The translations under genes were made by a program, and so were the position numbers. From Telmatactis stephensoni (taxonomy: Eukaryota; Cnidaria; Anthozoa; Actiniaria; Isophelliidae): a stretch of DNA of 64,000 nt. Below the pieces are notes generated by a model that was given only the letters and a program-made list of their open reading frames with translations, was not told the DNA's origin and ran no database searches. Positions 1-11,221 of the stretch are shown here, piece after piece. The stretch spans positions 187,501 through 251,500 of the forward strand of contig JALIZF010001758.1 of assembly GCA_029948255.1 (NCBI GenBank), given 5' to 3'. Position 1 is the stretch's first letter, and each line of letters starts with the position of its first letter.

Positions 1-465
1 GCACTTGGAATCACCAATAATGAAGAACACCAAACGATACCTTGGTACAGAGAACAACAACCCAAATGTTGTGTCGAGACTAAAGAGGTGAAGGTACTAT
101 GGAACATTCCCCTGCACTTAGACGTCGTTCCTAAGGATGGTGCAAACAGACCTGACATCACTATATGCAACAAGAAAGAACGTCAATGGCTTATATTTGA
201 AGGAACTGTATGTAATGTTGGACAGATTCAAGAACGAGACAAATTGAAAACAGAGAAATATGCTGATTTAAGGTCAAGCTTAAAGAGATTGTATCCCGGT
301 TATAATGTTATTCAAGTTAATGTAGTGTTTGATTTTCTATCGGGGTATCATAAAGAAATGAAAGACAAGTTAAAGAATGTAGGACTCTCTGATAGTATGA
401 ACGTGATTAGAAAATGTCAAAAATGGGTAATCGCAAAACTGCGAAATAGTGAAAGCCCTTCATAG
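1..465 (+). pseudogene. 3' end of an RLE-type non-LTR retrotransposon ORF (R4/Dong-like)
   Basis: The frame is open from the first base of the window, so the ORF is cut by the window edge; a downstream GTG at 88 is not a meaningful start. The peptide has a PD-(D/E)XK-like block (NRPDI near base 150, then a hydrophobic strand with LIFEG) followed by a lysine-rich helix with TEKYADL. This is the pattern I know from C-terminal restriction-like endonuclease domains of R4/Dong-type elements. The frame ends with TAG at 463-465, and the 3' flank runs into AATAAT/AAG repeats at about 583-620, consistent with a TAA-tailed element. It is a 5'-truncated copy as seen here and no host function is implied. 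Clade assignment is from memory of motif patterns. Confidence 0.6.
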
Positions 466-582
466 TCATAAATGAAGCATCAGTCTATTTGAAATATATA
501 ATAGGAAATTGCCCAGATTATCGTAATCCGCAGTTTCACTACGAACAACACTTGTAAACAAAGTGAAAGTTTGAAATAAACA

Positions 583-620
583 CAATAATAATAATAATAA
601 GAAGAAGAAGAAGAAGAAGA
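583..620. repeat. (AAT)n/(AAG)n microsatellite
   Basis: AAT triplets grade into AAG triplets. The array separates the 3' flank of the first retrotransposon fragment from the start of the next one, so it probably served both as 3' tail and as insertion target. Confidence 0.85.
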
Positions 621-622
621 AT

Positions 623-781
623 GTGAAGGTTGTACCAATAGTTATTGGGGTGTTGGGAATGTTCACCAACAAACTAGAGCAATATCTAAAGCATCTTAAG
701 TTAAACATCAAAGTGGCATTAATTCAGAAAACAGTCTTATTAGGCTCAGCTAGAATCCTCAGAAGAATCCTATCTGTCTAA
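623..781 (+). pseudogene. C-terminal fragment of an R4/Dong-like non-LTR retrotransposon
   Basis: This 53-codon reading frame, stop included, starts exactly where the microsatellite ends. It carries two short motifs typical of the extreme C-terminus of Dong/Rex6-type proteins: VVPIVIGVLG near the start and LLGSARILRRIL just before TAA. There is no start codon; it is a severely 5'-truncated copy. A short 3' UTR follows (782-850) and then AAT/GAT triplets, so it has the same tail type as its neighbour. Motif recognition is from family knowledge; no search was run. Confidence 0.6.
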
Positions 782-930
782 GGTGACTTGTTGTCTCCTG
801 ACAATAGGATCAGTTGCCAGTGAAAACATCTTTTACTGTGAAATTACAGAAATAATAATAATAGTAATAATAATAATGATGATGATGATGATAATTTAAA
901 TACTAATAATTGAATACTAATAATTGAATT

Positions 931-963
<33 letters not shown>

Positions 964-1530
964 TCTTTCTATTAAAAAATCTAACATGTCTAAGAAGAAT
1001 AGGAAGTCTGCTGTTATAATAATAATAATGATTTACAAAATATAATGCGCTAAAAATAAGTAAATAAATAAATAATTATTAATTCTTATTATTTAATACG
1101 GAGCGCTATGAGATTAGTTTTATTAATCTATTGCATTTCGAATAATAATTCATTTATGTAGGTATATATATAGAATTATAGAATTCTTCTGTTTATAAAT
1201 AAATTGTAAGTAAAGAATTATTATTATTATTATTATTATTTAAATAAATAAATAATAATAAATAATTATAGTAATAGTAATAATTATAATAATAAAAAGT
1301 AGGCTAACTAGCAAAATACATATTTCTAAAATTTAAAGTACAGTCATCGATAAAGTCATTGTCTCTTCTAAAAGGTGACCTTGATCCTCTGACGCTTAAA
1401 TGTACAGATTTAACGATTTCAAAAGAAATCAAAGTTCTCAGCCACGTGATTGTTGTTGCGTAAGTCTCATCATTTTTACCTGCAATCTTTAATGCTAGTT
1501 TCTTTAAAAAACATTAATTGGCATTATTTT
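782..1530. repeat. TAA/AAT-rich non-coding tract
   Basis: After the retrotransposon 3' UTR the sequence holds several (TAA)n or (AAT)n runs (about 848-890, 935-965, 1015-1030, 1060-1100, 1216-1290) in AT-rich DNA. I see no gene in it. Confidence 0.7.
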
Positions 1531-1534
1531 TCCA

Positions 1535-3499
1535 TGCCGCCGTTGGTTCCTAGTACAAGGGGTGTAAACGAGCCCATCTCAACGTCCAAAATCCGCTGCT
1601 GGTACTTTCGTTTCTTCTCGTCCTCTTGAACTAGAAAGATAGTAGGCGTTGGCTTGCCTTTGTTACTTGTGGAGTTCACGTGCGTAAATCTAACATCGAA
1701 GAATGCTGTGACTCCACGTTCCCAAAAACTTCCTGCCTTAATATCTAATGTCTAGAGGCAGAAGATGAGGCTCAATTTCAACATCCTTGCACACCTTGCT
1801 AACAAGCGTTGCTAACAAGCGTTGCTAATAAGTTGCGAATACTATCGTGTCGTTGTGCAGCAAAACCTCCTCTCTTACACGAGAGGGCGTGGTCGACGGA
1901 AAATCTTTCACCACAAACACAATGACTTGGTAGATCAGATAAGGTCATGTTATACCTTACGGGGAATAGAATCTCTGAATTCTTGCTTGTTAGGGCTAGA
2001 CCTTGGTCGATAAGCGGCATTGCGTTTAACCAGGAACTTAGTCCTTTGTCCCTCAATTGATTAACTGGTCGTAGAAGATCAGGAGATCAGCGAGGCGTCT
2101 ATTCTCTCCATTTTAGATGTTGTTTTCTGCTTCCTGAAAGCTTGGTTCTGTCTTTTAAGTTCCTCTGTATTGCCTTCTTCGGCAGCCATTGAATCGCTCT
2201 GGTTCTTTATAGATTCTGTATGGGTTCTCGTGATGCAAGACGAAGCAGCGAATTGAAAGGGTGCTTCAAATTTTAAATCTGGCATCCCTAGTCCACCCTG
2301 TGCTGGTGTTAAAGTTGCTAGCTGACAGATCTCATGTGGTAAAACTTCTTCTTGACCAATTAGAACTGGTAATAGCATATCATCTATCACTTGGTGTATT
2401 GGGTCCACATAGTCTTCAAAAGACTCTATTGTGCGCATAAAGTAGGTAAATTTGGATTTATAGCCCTTTGTGAATGCGATAAAAGCAGCGTGAGGTTGGC
2501 TTTTGGCAATTTCTGCCAATGTCTCTATTTCCCTTTTCCATCCAAGGATCTTTTCACGACAGTATTGATCTTTGTACTGTTGAGATCCAATAACAGCCCC
2601 AAGATGGCGCTGGCCCTCAGTTGTGATGTTAACTTCATCTCCAAATACCCTCTTTGCCTCTTCTGCAAGTATGTCAGACTTCACTATCAACCAACTTTTT
2701 GATCCGTTCACTAAATATCCAAACTACAAATATTGATACCAATCATGCAATGCTCCAATTTTCCCTCCACCAGCAGAATCGTCGGCTAACCAGACTTGTT
2801 TGATGTCCGGCATTTTGCACCTTAGGGTCTGTATCATTATAGTAGTGTTCAAAGAATACCAAGGCATGGCCAAAGGGTCGCCCTGCGTTGTACCTTCTTT
2901 AGATAACATTTCGCCTCCACCGCACACAAAGAGCCTTGAAGAGTTTCTGTAAGTATTGATCAAATACAGAGAGATTTCTTTGCGAGTTATTTGAATATTA
3001 TGCAATGCGACAGATCTGTTCATTTGGTTAAAGGCGTTACTAGCATCTATCAGTAAGATACCATCTGTCTCTTCCTCTGTAAAAACGTATTTTGCTTATG
3101 CCGCTCTCTTCATAGTCCTGAGAGTCTTCTGGGATTTGCGATACGATAGTGGTATGCAAATTCGGTGCCGGTCTTGGATGAATGGTTGCATATTGGCCCT
3201 CATTATTTTCAAGATTGACGATATTCTTTTCAGTTTCTTGTGTAGAATTTGAACAGAAGTTATCTTGAGTCTTTTCTAGTCTTGATGCTTGATCTCTTAA
3301 ATTTTGTCCGGTGAAACCGAGGCTTCCATAGTCCCATTTCCTCCCAGAGCTCCTTCATGACCTGAATATAACCTTTCTTTCTGCCATTTTGGTTAATTGG
3401 GCAATCCTTCACAATTATCTCTTGTGCTCTTCTTTTGCATTCTAAGACAGCTCTATTCATGTCTTCGGTCCAATTAGTTCGTTTTCCTTTACGAGACAT
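1535..3499 (-). pseudogene. Decayed RLE non-LTR retrotransposon with Myb-like N-terminus, RT and RLE remnants
   Basis: Read on the minus strand, the pieces come in order. A Myb/SANT-like N-terminal segment lies at 3260-3499 (RTNWTEDMN). RT palm segments lie at 2724-3060, with [16 protein letters not shown] and LADDSAGGGK motifs, so the catalytic YADD is degraded to LADD. The thumb region is at 2079-2711. A zinc-knuckle-like segment is at 1799-2056 (CVCGERFSVDHALSCKRGG), and an RLE-like tail with FWERGVTAFFDVR lies at about 1540-1740. Stops and frameshifts separate the pieces. Thumb, palm and knuckle segments are clearly homologous to the intact ORF at 4037-7237, which lies on the opposite strand; the N-termini differ (Myb-like here, AT-hooks there). 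This is a dead copy of a related subfamily. Confidence 0.75.
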
Positions 3500-3809
3500 G
3501 GTATTTATGAATCAAAAAGAGATATACTTTGTGGTTGCTTTATAATCTCCATGCAGCTTGCAACACCACTTGTCAACCCCTTGTCTCCATCCAGCTTCAA
3601 AATAGGAAAATTTCATGTTTATTGTCTTCATTTTCTACTTTTCTTGAAGTAAAGAACTTTTTTTTCATATGAACGTCGATTATAGATCACAAAGTCGCTC
3701 AAAAAAATCCCCGACTATCTTATTGAAGTATTTTTAACGTAGCATGTCTAATGTGTCTTACCGTTTCAAGTCTGAATGAATCAAATATGAATTAAAACTA
3801 GTTTGCTTG
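3500..3809. other. Non-coding flank between the two RLE elements
   Basis: This is the 5' flank of the decayed minus-strand element and ends at the (TAA)n array. No ORF, splice signals or repeats beyond short A/T runs were recognised. Confidence 0.5.
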
Positions 3810-3886
<77 letters not shown>

Positions 3887-3887
3887 T
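3810..3887. repeat. (TAA)n array at the 5' end of the intact retrotransposon
   Basis: About 26 uninterrupted TAA triplets stop abruptly at the putative 5' end of the element (a 12-bp direct repeat, TAAGCATCATA-like, follows at about 3890-3915). A similar array lies at the 3' end (7556-7621). Confidence 0.95.
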
Positions 3888-4036
3888 AGCATCATATAAG
3901 CATCATATAAGCATGCAAGGAGGAAGGATGTCTGAAATGAGCTCCCGGAAAACAGTTCAAATTTTGCTGTAAAACACTACAAGTTATCTGAAATTTTTAT
4001 TTTTAATAGTTTTTAATAGTCCAGAAGAGCAAAATT

Positions 4037-7000
4037 ATGAGTATAGTCAGCCAAGATGAAACTGAAATTACCGAGAATTCTGAAATCGGACTAAGGCGAA
4101 AGCGTGGAAGACCACGAAAATCAGTCAATGAAAATCCGTCATTGGAGGCGTTGGACGTGCAATTAGAAACAAGAAAACGTGGTCGACCCAAAGGATCAAA
4201 GAACAAGAATCCTAAGAAAATTAGCTGTACTACAACAGGGAACTTAAATTCATCCAAAAGTGTTTCTATAAATTCACAAGATAATAGTACAAGAAACAGA
4301 GATAATTATACAACCGTTCAGCCAGAACTTGCTCCAGATTTGCATACGAATCTTTTTCCGCATCTCCCAGTGGGACAAAACAACAACAAAGACGACGTTC
4401 CTGGTTGTCTTCCAAAATACCAGCCAGCTAAAATAACAACAAAAATACAATGGTCTCCAGAAAGAGAAATATACGCCTTCGTGATCGACGAAGCATACAA
4501 CGAAATAACAACTTGGAGAAAGAACACTTTCCTTGTGCCTTATGGGCAACTCGGCCGTTCCTTTATTGATCAATTTACTGCACACATCAATGATTGGAAC
4601 AATGCTTCTGAAAAGGAGCATATCGCTTTAAAGGTAGCGATCGTTCTGCTAGCAGTTGCTCTTCAGAAACCAAATGCAAAGTCGAAGACAAAAGACCATA
4701 AAGAGTGTTTGAAAAGACGGCTAGCGTTGTGGAAAGACGGACACATCGAAGAACTCGTACGGGAAGGGCGTGCAATTCAACATCGTCTCTCAAAAGGTAA
4801 AAAACCTGATGCGCCTAACAGAGCAAAGACCTTCGCCAACCTGGTGATGAGTGGACAGATCAACTCTGCTTTACGGTATCTGAGTGATAATAGCAGCGAG
4901 GGCGTGCTTCCCTTAACAGATCAAGTTATGGAACAGCTTCACGAGAAACATCCAGCACCCAGCAATGCTAAATTAGGATCACTACTATTTGGCCCAATTG
5001 AGGACATTCCACCAGTCATCTTCCAACAAATCGATGCTGAAATGATCAGAGATGCTGCATTGAGAACTAAAGGCTCTGGGGGACCGTCTGGTATAGATGC
5101 CCTTGGTTTTAGAAGAATGATTGCCTGCAAGTCTTTCAAGAAATCCAGCTCCAATTTATGCGAGGCTCTTGCCGTTTTGACAAGGCGACTCTGCGTAGAG
5201 CTCATTGATCCTCATACTATTGAACCAATTGTTGCTTCTAGACTTATCCCCCTCGACAAAGGAAGTGGCGCAGTTCGCCCCATTGGAGTTGGCGAAGTCA
5301 TACGAAGGATATCTGGGAAGTGCGTGGCTAGAATGCTGAAAGGAGACGTTATCGAAGCCAGCGGATCAATGCAAGTTTGTGCAGGTCACCAATGTGGTAG
5401 TGAGGCTGCAGTACATGCTATGCACACTATCTTTGAGGCTGATGAAACTGATGCCGTTCTTCTAATTGACGCAACAAATGCCTTTAACTGTCTTAATAGA
5501 GCAGCCGCCTTGCATAATATAAGAGTTGTGTGTCCAACTATCTCCACCTATGCCTTAAATACGTATCGAGAGCCTGCCAGACTGTTCATCACCGGAGGTC
5601 AGGAGATAAAGTCAGAAGAAGGGACAACACAGGGTGACCCATTGGCAATGGTTATGTACGCTTTAAGCCTTCAACCTCTTATATCCCATCTCAACATCGA
5701 AAGCTCTGCTAAACAGGTTTGGTACGCTGATGACGCCAGTGGCGCAGGGAAGCTAGATGACATCAAGACCTGGTGGCTGTGCTTAAATGACATGGGCCCC
5801 GATCTTGGATACTATCCGAATGAGAAAAAATGTTGGCTTATTGTAAAACCTGGCAGAGAACAAGCAGCTAAAGATGTTTTTGAAGGTACAAAAATTAATA
5901 TCACATCTCAAGGACAGAAACACCTTGGAGCAGTAATTGGATCGCGATCGTTTTTGGAGGAGTATCTAACTGGAAAGATGGATGATTGGGTCAGTCAGAT
6001 AACAACACTTGCTGAGTTTGCATCATCACAACCCCAAGCGTGCTATATAGCGTATACCTATGGTCTTAAACACAAATGGACTTACTATCTTCGAACAATA
6101 CCAGATATTGAGGAACTATTACAGCCACTAGAGTGCGCAATCACTAATGTATTGTTGCCTGTATTGATAGATCACAATTGTTCTGAGGCCGAAAGAAACC
6201 TACTAGCTCTACCTGTGAGGTTGGGAGGCCTTGGTCTTGAAAATCCATGTCAAGCCGCAGCGAAAGAGTATCTATCTTCTAAAAGTGTAACATCACCGCT
6301 AGTTCAATGCATTATTACTCAATCGTGCTCTCTTCCGGATCCTGATCAAGTACGAAAACTACAGCAGTCGTCATGCAAGGAAAAGAATGAGGTGTTAACG
6401 AGTAAAGCTGAGGTGGTCTACAGCTCTCTTCCATCGATTACACAAAGAGCAATCACACTTGCTAAAGAGAAAGGTGCTTCCAGCTGGCTCACTACAATAC
6501 CAAATAAAGAGATGGGCTTTGACCTCAACAAAAGAGAGTTTAAAGATGCTTTAAAGCTCAGGTACGATTGGCCCATTAATGACTGTCCATCAACTTGTGT
6601 ATGCGGCGAGGCCTTTACAGTGGACCACGCGATGATTTGTAAACGCGGAGGGTTTATCATACAACGCCACAATGAGTTAAGAGACCTAGAAGCGGAGCTT
6701 CTTGATCTGGTTTGTACAGATGTCCAAATAGAGCCAGTCTTACAAGATATAACTGGAGAAGTTCTCCCTGCCGGAACGAATTTAGCTCGGGACGCACGAC
6801 TTGACGTACATGCTCGTGGACTATGGGAAAGACAGAAATCTACCTTCGTTGATGTACGCATTTGCCATCCTAACGCCAAATCATATCGTGAGATGACGCC
6901 AGATGAAATCTACAACAAGCACGAGACTGAAAAGAAGCGAGCATATGAAAAGCGTGTCCTTGAAGTGGAACAAGCCTCGTTTACTCCATTGGTTTTCACA

Positions 7001-7237
7001 ACTACAGGTGGTATGTCAAAAGAGTGCAAAAGATTCCACTCAAGATTAGCCGAACTAATATCTATGAAAAAAGGAGAGACTTACGCGAATACTATCTCAT
7101 GGATAAGAACTAAAGTATCTTTTTCAATTTTAAGATCTGCATTATTATGTCTTAGAGGATCCAGATCTCGAAAAAGAACAAAAAATGATATGATAACTGA
7201 CATTGACTTTGAGGTCGACCTGGCCAACATTAAGTGA
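4037..7237 (+). CDS. Retrotransposon polyprotein: AT-hooks, reverse transcriptase, zinc-knuckle, RLE-like endonuclease
   Basis: The product is 1066 residues. Two AT-hook motifs open it (RKRGRPRK near residue 21 and [12 protein letters not shown] near 46), suggesting minor-groove binding at AT-rich targets. The RT domain spans roughly 390-700: motif [11 protein letters not shown] near 475, [12 protein letters not shown] near 530 and the catalytic YADD near 562. A C-x-C-x7-H-x3-C cluster ([15 protein letters not shown]) lies near 854, and a restriction-endonuclease-like block with RLDV near 920 and FVDVR 15 residues on. This RT plus C-terminal CCHC/RLE order is that of site-specific non-LTR elements (R2, R4 and related clades), which nick the target and prime reverse transcription from it. 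The frame has no disruption and key residues are present, so the copy may be competent. The ATG at 4037 is the first in frame after the TAA array. The exact clade is unsure. Confidence 0.85.
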   Translation: MSIVSQDETEITENSEIGLRRKRGRPRKSVNENPSLEALDVQLETRKRGRPKGSKNKNPKKISCTTTGNLNSSKSVSINSQDNSTRNRDNYTTVQPELAPDLHTNLFPHLPVGQNNNKDDVPGCLPKYQPAKITTKIQWSPEREIYAFVIDEAYNEITTWRKNTFLVPYGQLGRSFIDQFTAHINDWNNASEKEHIALKVAIVLLAVALQKPNAKSKTKDHKECLKRRLALWKDGHIEELVREGRAIQHRLSKGKKPDAPNRAKTFANLVMSGQINSALRYLSDNSSEGVLPLTDQVMEQLHEKHPAPSNAKLGSLLFGPIEDIPPVIFQQIDAEMIRDAALRTKGSGGPSGIDALGFRRMIACKSFKKSSSNLCEALAVLTRRLCVELIDPHTIEPIVASRLIPLDKGSGAVRPIGVGEVIRRISGKCVARMLKGDVIEASGSMQVCAGHQCGSEAAVHAMHTIFEADETDAVLLIDATNAFNCLNRAAALHNIRVVCPTISTYALNTYREPARLFITGGQEIKSEEGTTQGDPLAMVMYALSLQPLISHLNIESSAKQVWYADDASGAGKLDDIKTWWLCLNDMGPDLGYYPNEKKCWLIVKPGREQAAKDVFEGTKINITSQGQKHLGAVIGSRSFLEEYLTGKMDDWVSQITTLAEFASSQPQACYIAYTYGLKHKWTYYLRTIPDIEELLQPLECAITNVLLPVLIDHNCSEAERNLLALPVRLGGLGLENPCQAAAKEYLSSKSVTSPLVQCIITQSCSLPDPDQVRKLQQSSCKEKNEVLTSKAEVVYSSLPSITQRAITLAKEKGASSWLTTIPNKEMGFDLNKREFKDALKLRYDWPINDCPSTCVCGEAFTVDHAMICKRGGFIIQRHNELRDLEAELLDLVCTDVQIEPVLQDITGEVLPAGTNLARDARLDVHARGLWERQKSTFVDVRICHPNAKSYREMTPDEIYNKHETEKKRAYEKRVLEVEQASFTPLVFTTTGGMSKECKRFHSRLAELISMKKGETYANTISWIRTKVSFSILRSALLCLRGSRSRKRTKNDMITDIDFEVDLANIK

Positions 7238-7555
7238 TTATTTATAGATACATATATATTTATATTTTTATTTTTATATATATATATTTTTTAGGGTTTT
7301 TTTTGCTGTTACCTATAAGTAGATAGTATATAGTATATATATATTAGTTTCCTTGAATAGTTGATTAGTGTTTATAAAATTAACACTATATATAATGATA
7401 TTGTGCATATGTTTTTTTATAAATTATAAAGACAACGAACATCTACATTACATTTAACACTATATATTATCACAATTTTTTATATGAATTTCTTATTATA
7501 TGAATATCTTATTATTAATATTTATACATATATGTTTTTTTAAATCATTGATCTT
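7238..7555 (+). other. AT-rich 3' UTR of the retrotransposon
   Basis: Very AT-rich sequence with TATATA runs and no ORF lies between the stop codon and the TAA tail. It is probably the 3' UTR that would be recognised by the element's own RT. Confidence 0.55.

Positions 7556-7621
<66 letters not shown>
7556..7621. repeat. (TAA)n tail
   Basis: About 22 AAT/TAA triplets immediately follow the 3' UTR of the intact retrotransposon. Confidence 0.95.
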
Positions 7622-7627
<6 letters not shown>

Positions 7628-7759
7628 TGAAAAAAAAAATGAATGTATACATGTAAATTTATATTTAGTTGGTTAGGATGTCTGAGGCTTTAGGAAAAAG
7701 CTTGACAGCTGTAATACCAGGAGACATTTGTAAAGAGAATTATCCTGTGATGTAATAAA

Positions 7760-7798
<39 letters not shown>

Positions 7799-8258
7799 TG
7801 AGGCGACGCTTGGCCAGTGTCCATCCCTTGCTGGGACAAGGGTGGCTAACTGGTGCATCGCCTAAATATTCTCATGGCAAAATGTAATATTAAAATCAGG
7901 CAATTATTGTTAGTGTATAAAACAACAACGGCAAATTTACTTATAAATTTATACAATAGTTTTTTATTCATATTTCATTAGATTAAGTTAATCATTTCAT
8001 TCTAGTTTTAGTATGTATATGAGTGCTGGCAGTTTAAAAGGAGTCTAGAATACTATGACCCCTTTGGTGACATGCTTATACAATACCAGCAAGTTTCCAC
8101 CAGAATTCCGCCTTTCTTAGACCCCTTTTAAGCTGTGATAACTCATATACATATGTTTTCTTTTTTTTAAATTTAGTTTTATTTAGGATAGATTATTATA
8201 GCCTCTAGGTTACGCAATTGCGCCCTATTGTGCTAGTAGACACTTGATTAACAATATA
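7622..8258. other. Non-coding, with a further TAA-tailed fragment
   Basis: An AAT array at 7758-7797 is followed by a GC-richer 60-base segment (7798-7862) whose ends, AGGCGACGC and GCATCGCCT, can pair with one mismatch; it may be a remnant of another TAA-associated element. 8020-8150 holds an inverted pair: ATATGAGTGCTGGCAGTTTAA-like sequence on the left and its diverged complement on the right, ending at 8155. No gene is seen. Confidence 0.4.
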
Positions 8259-8530
8259 ATAATAATAATAATAATGGAAACTTTATTACATTTTTCGCCT
8301 AACTCTACAATTGCAAATCTCGCTACATGTAGGTAATTTACAATTGGCTACTTGAATCCTATACAAATATCTAACTATGGCTATAATACAATATATATAT
8401 TTTTTTGATGAGACTAGAACTTCATCAGATCTGGGTCATTCCAAGCTTTGTTTCTACAGCAAAAGATATAATAAGATGACCTAATTGCTATTTTTGTGAT
8501 GGTTTTGATTATATATTTATGTTGTTTGCT
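8259..8530 (-). mobile_element. 5'-truncated non-LTR retrotransposon 3' end, copy 1
   Basis: On the minus strand an open frame at 8414-8521 ends in a stop and contains IAIRSSYYIFCCRNKAW, a pattern shared with the copy at 8531-9080. The minus-strand 3' end runs into a TAA/TTA array at 8259-8275. The 5' end is cut exactly at the next TAA array (8531), i.e. it sits head-to-tail with the second copy. Confidence 0.6.
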
Positions 8531-8624
<94 letters not shown>

Positions 8625-9080
8625 AAACTTTATTATAGCTTTTTCTTAAATTTACAATTATAAACCTCACTGCTTTCAGGTAGTTTACAATCGTCTACTT
8701 GAACCACTTAACTTTAACAACGAATATATAGATATGTATTTTTGTATATATGCTTTGATTATGGATACAAATACAAAGATATGATAACGAGAAAGAGTGA
8801 ATAATGTTAATATTTCATCAAGTCTGGTTTATTCCATTCCTTGTTCCTTGAGCAGAAAATAAAGTACGTTGTTCTAATAGCAATGTTCATGATGTTCCGG
8901 ATAACGTATTTCTGGTGCTTATCGTCAAAACCAAGGTCTGTCAACATAGTAAGGAAATCTGACGATTCTTTTGCAAACACACCTAACGCACTAACAGATA
9001 GGTTGATAAATTTCACCTTCTTAAAACAGGAACGCTGTATATTTATCAGTTCTTTGTATTTCTCCTTTTTGCGGGATAAG
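8531..9080 (-). mobile_element. 5'-truncated non-LTR retrotransposon 3' end, copy 2
   Basis: A minus-strand frame from about 9076 to 8807 encodes the same C-terminal segment as copy 1: FINLSVSALGVF, then IAIRTTYFIFCSRNKEW, then a stop. Its 3' UTR begins like copy 1's and its tail is the long array at 8531-8622. Two truncated copies of one family, in the same orientation and separated only by TAA triplets, indicate repeated insertion at the microsatellite or a tandem duplication. Confidence 0.6.
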
Positions 9081-9096
9081 TTATAAGTTATAAGTT

Positions 9097-9098
9097 AT

Positions 9099-9195
<97 letters not shown>
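9097..9195. repeat. (TAA)n array, about 33 copies
   Basis: An uninterrupted TAA array is the junction between the minus-strand copy 2 fragment and the plus-strand RT fragment that starts at 9196. Apparent leucine- or isoleucine-rich frames across it are not genes. Confidence 0.95.
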
Positions 9196-10911
9196 TCGCC
9201 AAAACTCTTGAAATGCACGGGATAAATGCAGACCTCATCCATCTTATTAAGTCTGTTATGAAAACATGGAACATCAACCTGGAAGTAACCACTAACAAAG
9301 GCAAAGAAACCATTGGCCCCATCAAAGTCAACAGGGGAATTCTACAAGGAGATTCTTTCTGTGTGCGACTCTTCACTCTATCTCTAAACCCAATTGCATG
9401 GTACCTTAGGAGCACGGAAGGATATAAACTATCACATGCCCCAGACAGAAAAATCACCCATGCCCTTTTTGTTGATGACTTGAAAACTTATCATCGATCT
9501 GAACAGAAGGCAGTAACTGTGACAAGCAAGCTGAAGAAGATGTTTGCAGACATTGGCTTAGAATGGGGAATTAACAAGTGCGCTGCGATACATATGAAAC
9601 GAGGAAAACTAGCAACCAACGACAACACCACTGAAATGCCTGTAAGTAACAACTGCTCCATCCCAGTTATAGGCGGCGAAGATCATTACAAATTCCTAGG
9701 AAAGTACCAGAGCACTCAGCATCTAGAGGACATCGGGTAGAATGGCCGGACATTTCCGGTTTCCAAAGAGCGCGAGATTCAAACTCTTAATGAGATTCAG
9801 GTCGTCTAAACAAAGGAATTCGCCGAAAATTGCGACACCGAGAGACATTAGATCCAAAATAAAAATCAAAGAATGATATTTAAAAAAAATCGGCAGGGTG
9901 GAAATCAAAGTCGAAAGTACAAACTACCATTTCCCGTCAAAAATATTCTCGGACCTTTCAAAAAAGGCGTTCAATGCCAGTTTTGAAAAAGGACTACTTT
10001 TGAGGTTTTAAACAATAGATCCCAAATTGAAACCCGAATTATGTCGCAAAAACTAGACTTTATAAAAATCGGCACCCTGGATGAAAGAACCTATCTTAGA
10101 AATAATGTGTCTTAAGTTTGACGATCATTGGTTTCAGAAAACGCGTTCAATCGAGTGATTTTATTTTTAGAGAGCCTTAGCACGCTTCATTTGGCGAGCA
10201 ATGTTCAACAAGATTCCGTCTTTTGGGTGCTTCTTATTTACGTGCTGGGTTTTTATTACAACATCAAATGTTTTAGTAAAAAGTAGGAATCAAAGCAAGC
10301 AGTAATCAACGAAGGAATTTGAATTTCCCGCTCAGACACTGCCAAACTCTCGCGTGGCTTGATTATTCTGACATGATCTCGTCTCTGTTTTGCTATTTCA
10401 GCACTTCATAGCCTTTAAAGCATCAAGAATCTGATAGAAAGAGAAAGATTTTAGAGACAGGGGCAATTTTTTGGATAGAAATAACATCTAAGATGACTTA
10501 TTCTTATTTTACTTATTTCAATAGCTTCTTGCTTTGTTTACATAGCGTTACTATGGACGCTCGTTGGATTTATCAGTCAAACACTGAGTTTTATTATATT
10601 ATAAAGTAGCTTTTCTACCTCTAAATTACTCTAAAACGAAATTATTTTCTAGGTTTTGGATGATTTTGTTTGATAGCTGTCTAAATCCTCACTTAATAAT
10701 TTGGTATCTTCATTATGTATGCCAATTTTCAAAAATCTCTCAACCGTAGTAAATGTCCGCGAGAACAATAGGCATTCTACCCGATGATAAAGTTATTGAA
10801 GAAGCTTCCAAGGAGTACGAGAATCGACTTTGGGCAGTTTGGACTTCTCCATTGTCAATACCACGCAAAGTCCGTGCCACTAATGTTTATGCCGTTCCTG
10901 TCTTACAGTAG
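9196..10911 (+). pseudogene. R4/Dong-like reverse transcriptase fragment split by a DNA element
   Basis: An RT frame opens directly from the TAA array. It has INRGILQGDS-like, ALFVDDLKTY (catalytic YADD position reads VDD) and KFLGKYQS motifs, all typical of R4/Dong/Rex6 RTs. The frame is interrupted at 9732 by a 1.05 kb inverted-repeat element and resumes in phase at 10786, running to a stop at about 10911. This shows the retrotransposon was there first. The 5' half of the RT and the whole endonuclease are missing, so it is inactive. Confidence 0.65.
9732..10785. mobile_element. 1.05 kb TIR element inserted in the RT fragment
   Basis: Its termini are exact inverted repeats, ATCGGGTAGAATG on the left and CATTCTACCCGAT on the right. 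Removing the element leaves the host RT frame uninterrupted, which fixes the boundaries. I recognise no transposase inside, so it is non-autonomous. No clear target-site duplication is seen. Confidence 0.65.
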
Positions 10912-11221
10912 GTTGTTTTAGATACAGGACGTTTCATCAAGGACGACGTTAGGTCGCGCGGTTAGGACTGGCACGAGCAAATTTTCACTTCCGGTTTTGT
11001 ACTTGACGTCCGCGACGTGTCGAGGAAGACGGTACTTTGCCTGTTTTACCGTCCTAGCGAGAACGGTAAGTTTATGATGAAAAAAATATTAGTTACCTCA
11101 ACTTAATGCAGTTATTCTCTATCACAAAATATCAAAGACTAAATATAAAGTGAAGCTGTGATTTTTTGTAACAAAAAAGCGAGAAATGCTTTTGTATTTT
11201 CGACTTTCTCTTGTGTCTATA
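10912..11221. other. Non-coding; possible CpG-containing promoter and donor site
   Basis: Sequence around 10950-11065 is relatively GC/CpG-rich and ends with a good splice-donor-like GTAAGT at about 11066. This could be the first exon of an unannotated plus-strand transcript, but no coding frame supports it. Confidence 0.2.

Larger units (their letters stand above)
3888..7621 (+). mobile_element. Near-complete RLE-type non-LTR retrotransposon inserted in (TAA)n
   Basis: The element consists of about 150 bases of 5' UTR, one long ORF (4037-7237), an AT-rich 3' UTR and a (TAA)n tail. It is bracketed by TAA arrays on both sides. Dong of Bombyx, in the R4 clade of RLE-bearing elements, is known to sit in TAA repeats, so the site choice fits that type. 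There is no poly(A) tail and no LTR. Exact ends cannot be fixed because target and tail share the same repeat. Confidence 0.75.

Noticed and set aside
6418..6879. Minus-strand frame of 153 codons
   Set aside because: Antisense shadow of the retrotransposon ORF, which has clear domains.
7798..7862. Possible tRNA-like or SINE head next to a TAA array
   Set aside because: No A/B box pair or cloverleaf could be drawn convincingly; only short terminal pairing is seen.
9098..9457. Minus-strand frame ending in a long poly-Leu tract
   Set aside because: The tract is the TAA array, and the rest is antisense to the RT fragment.
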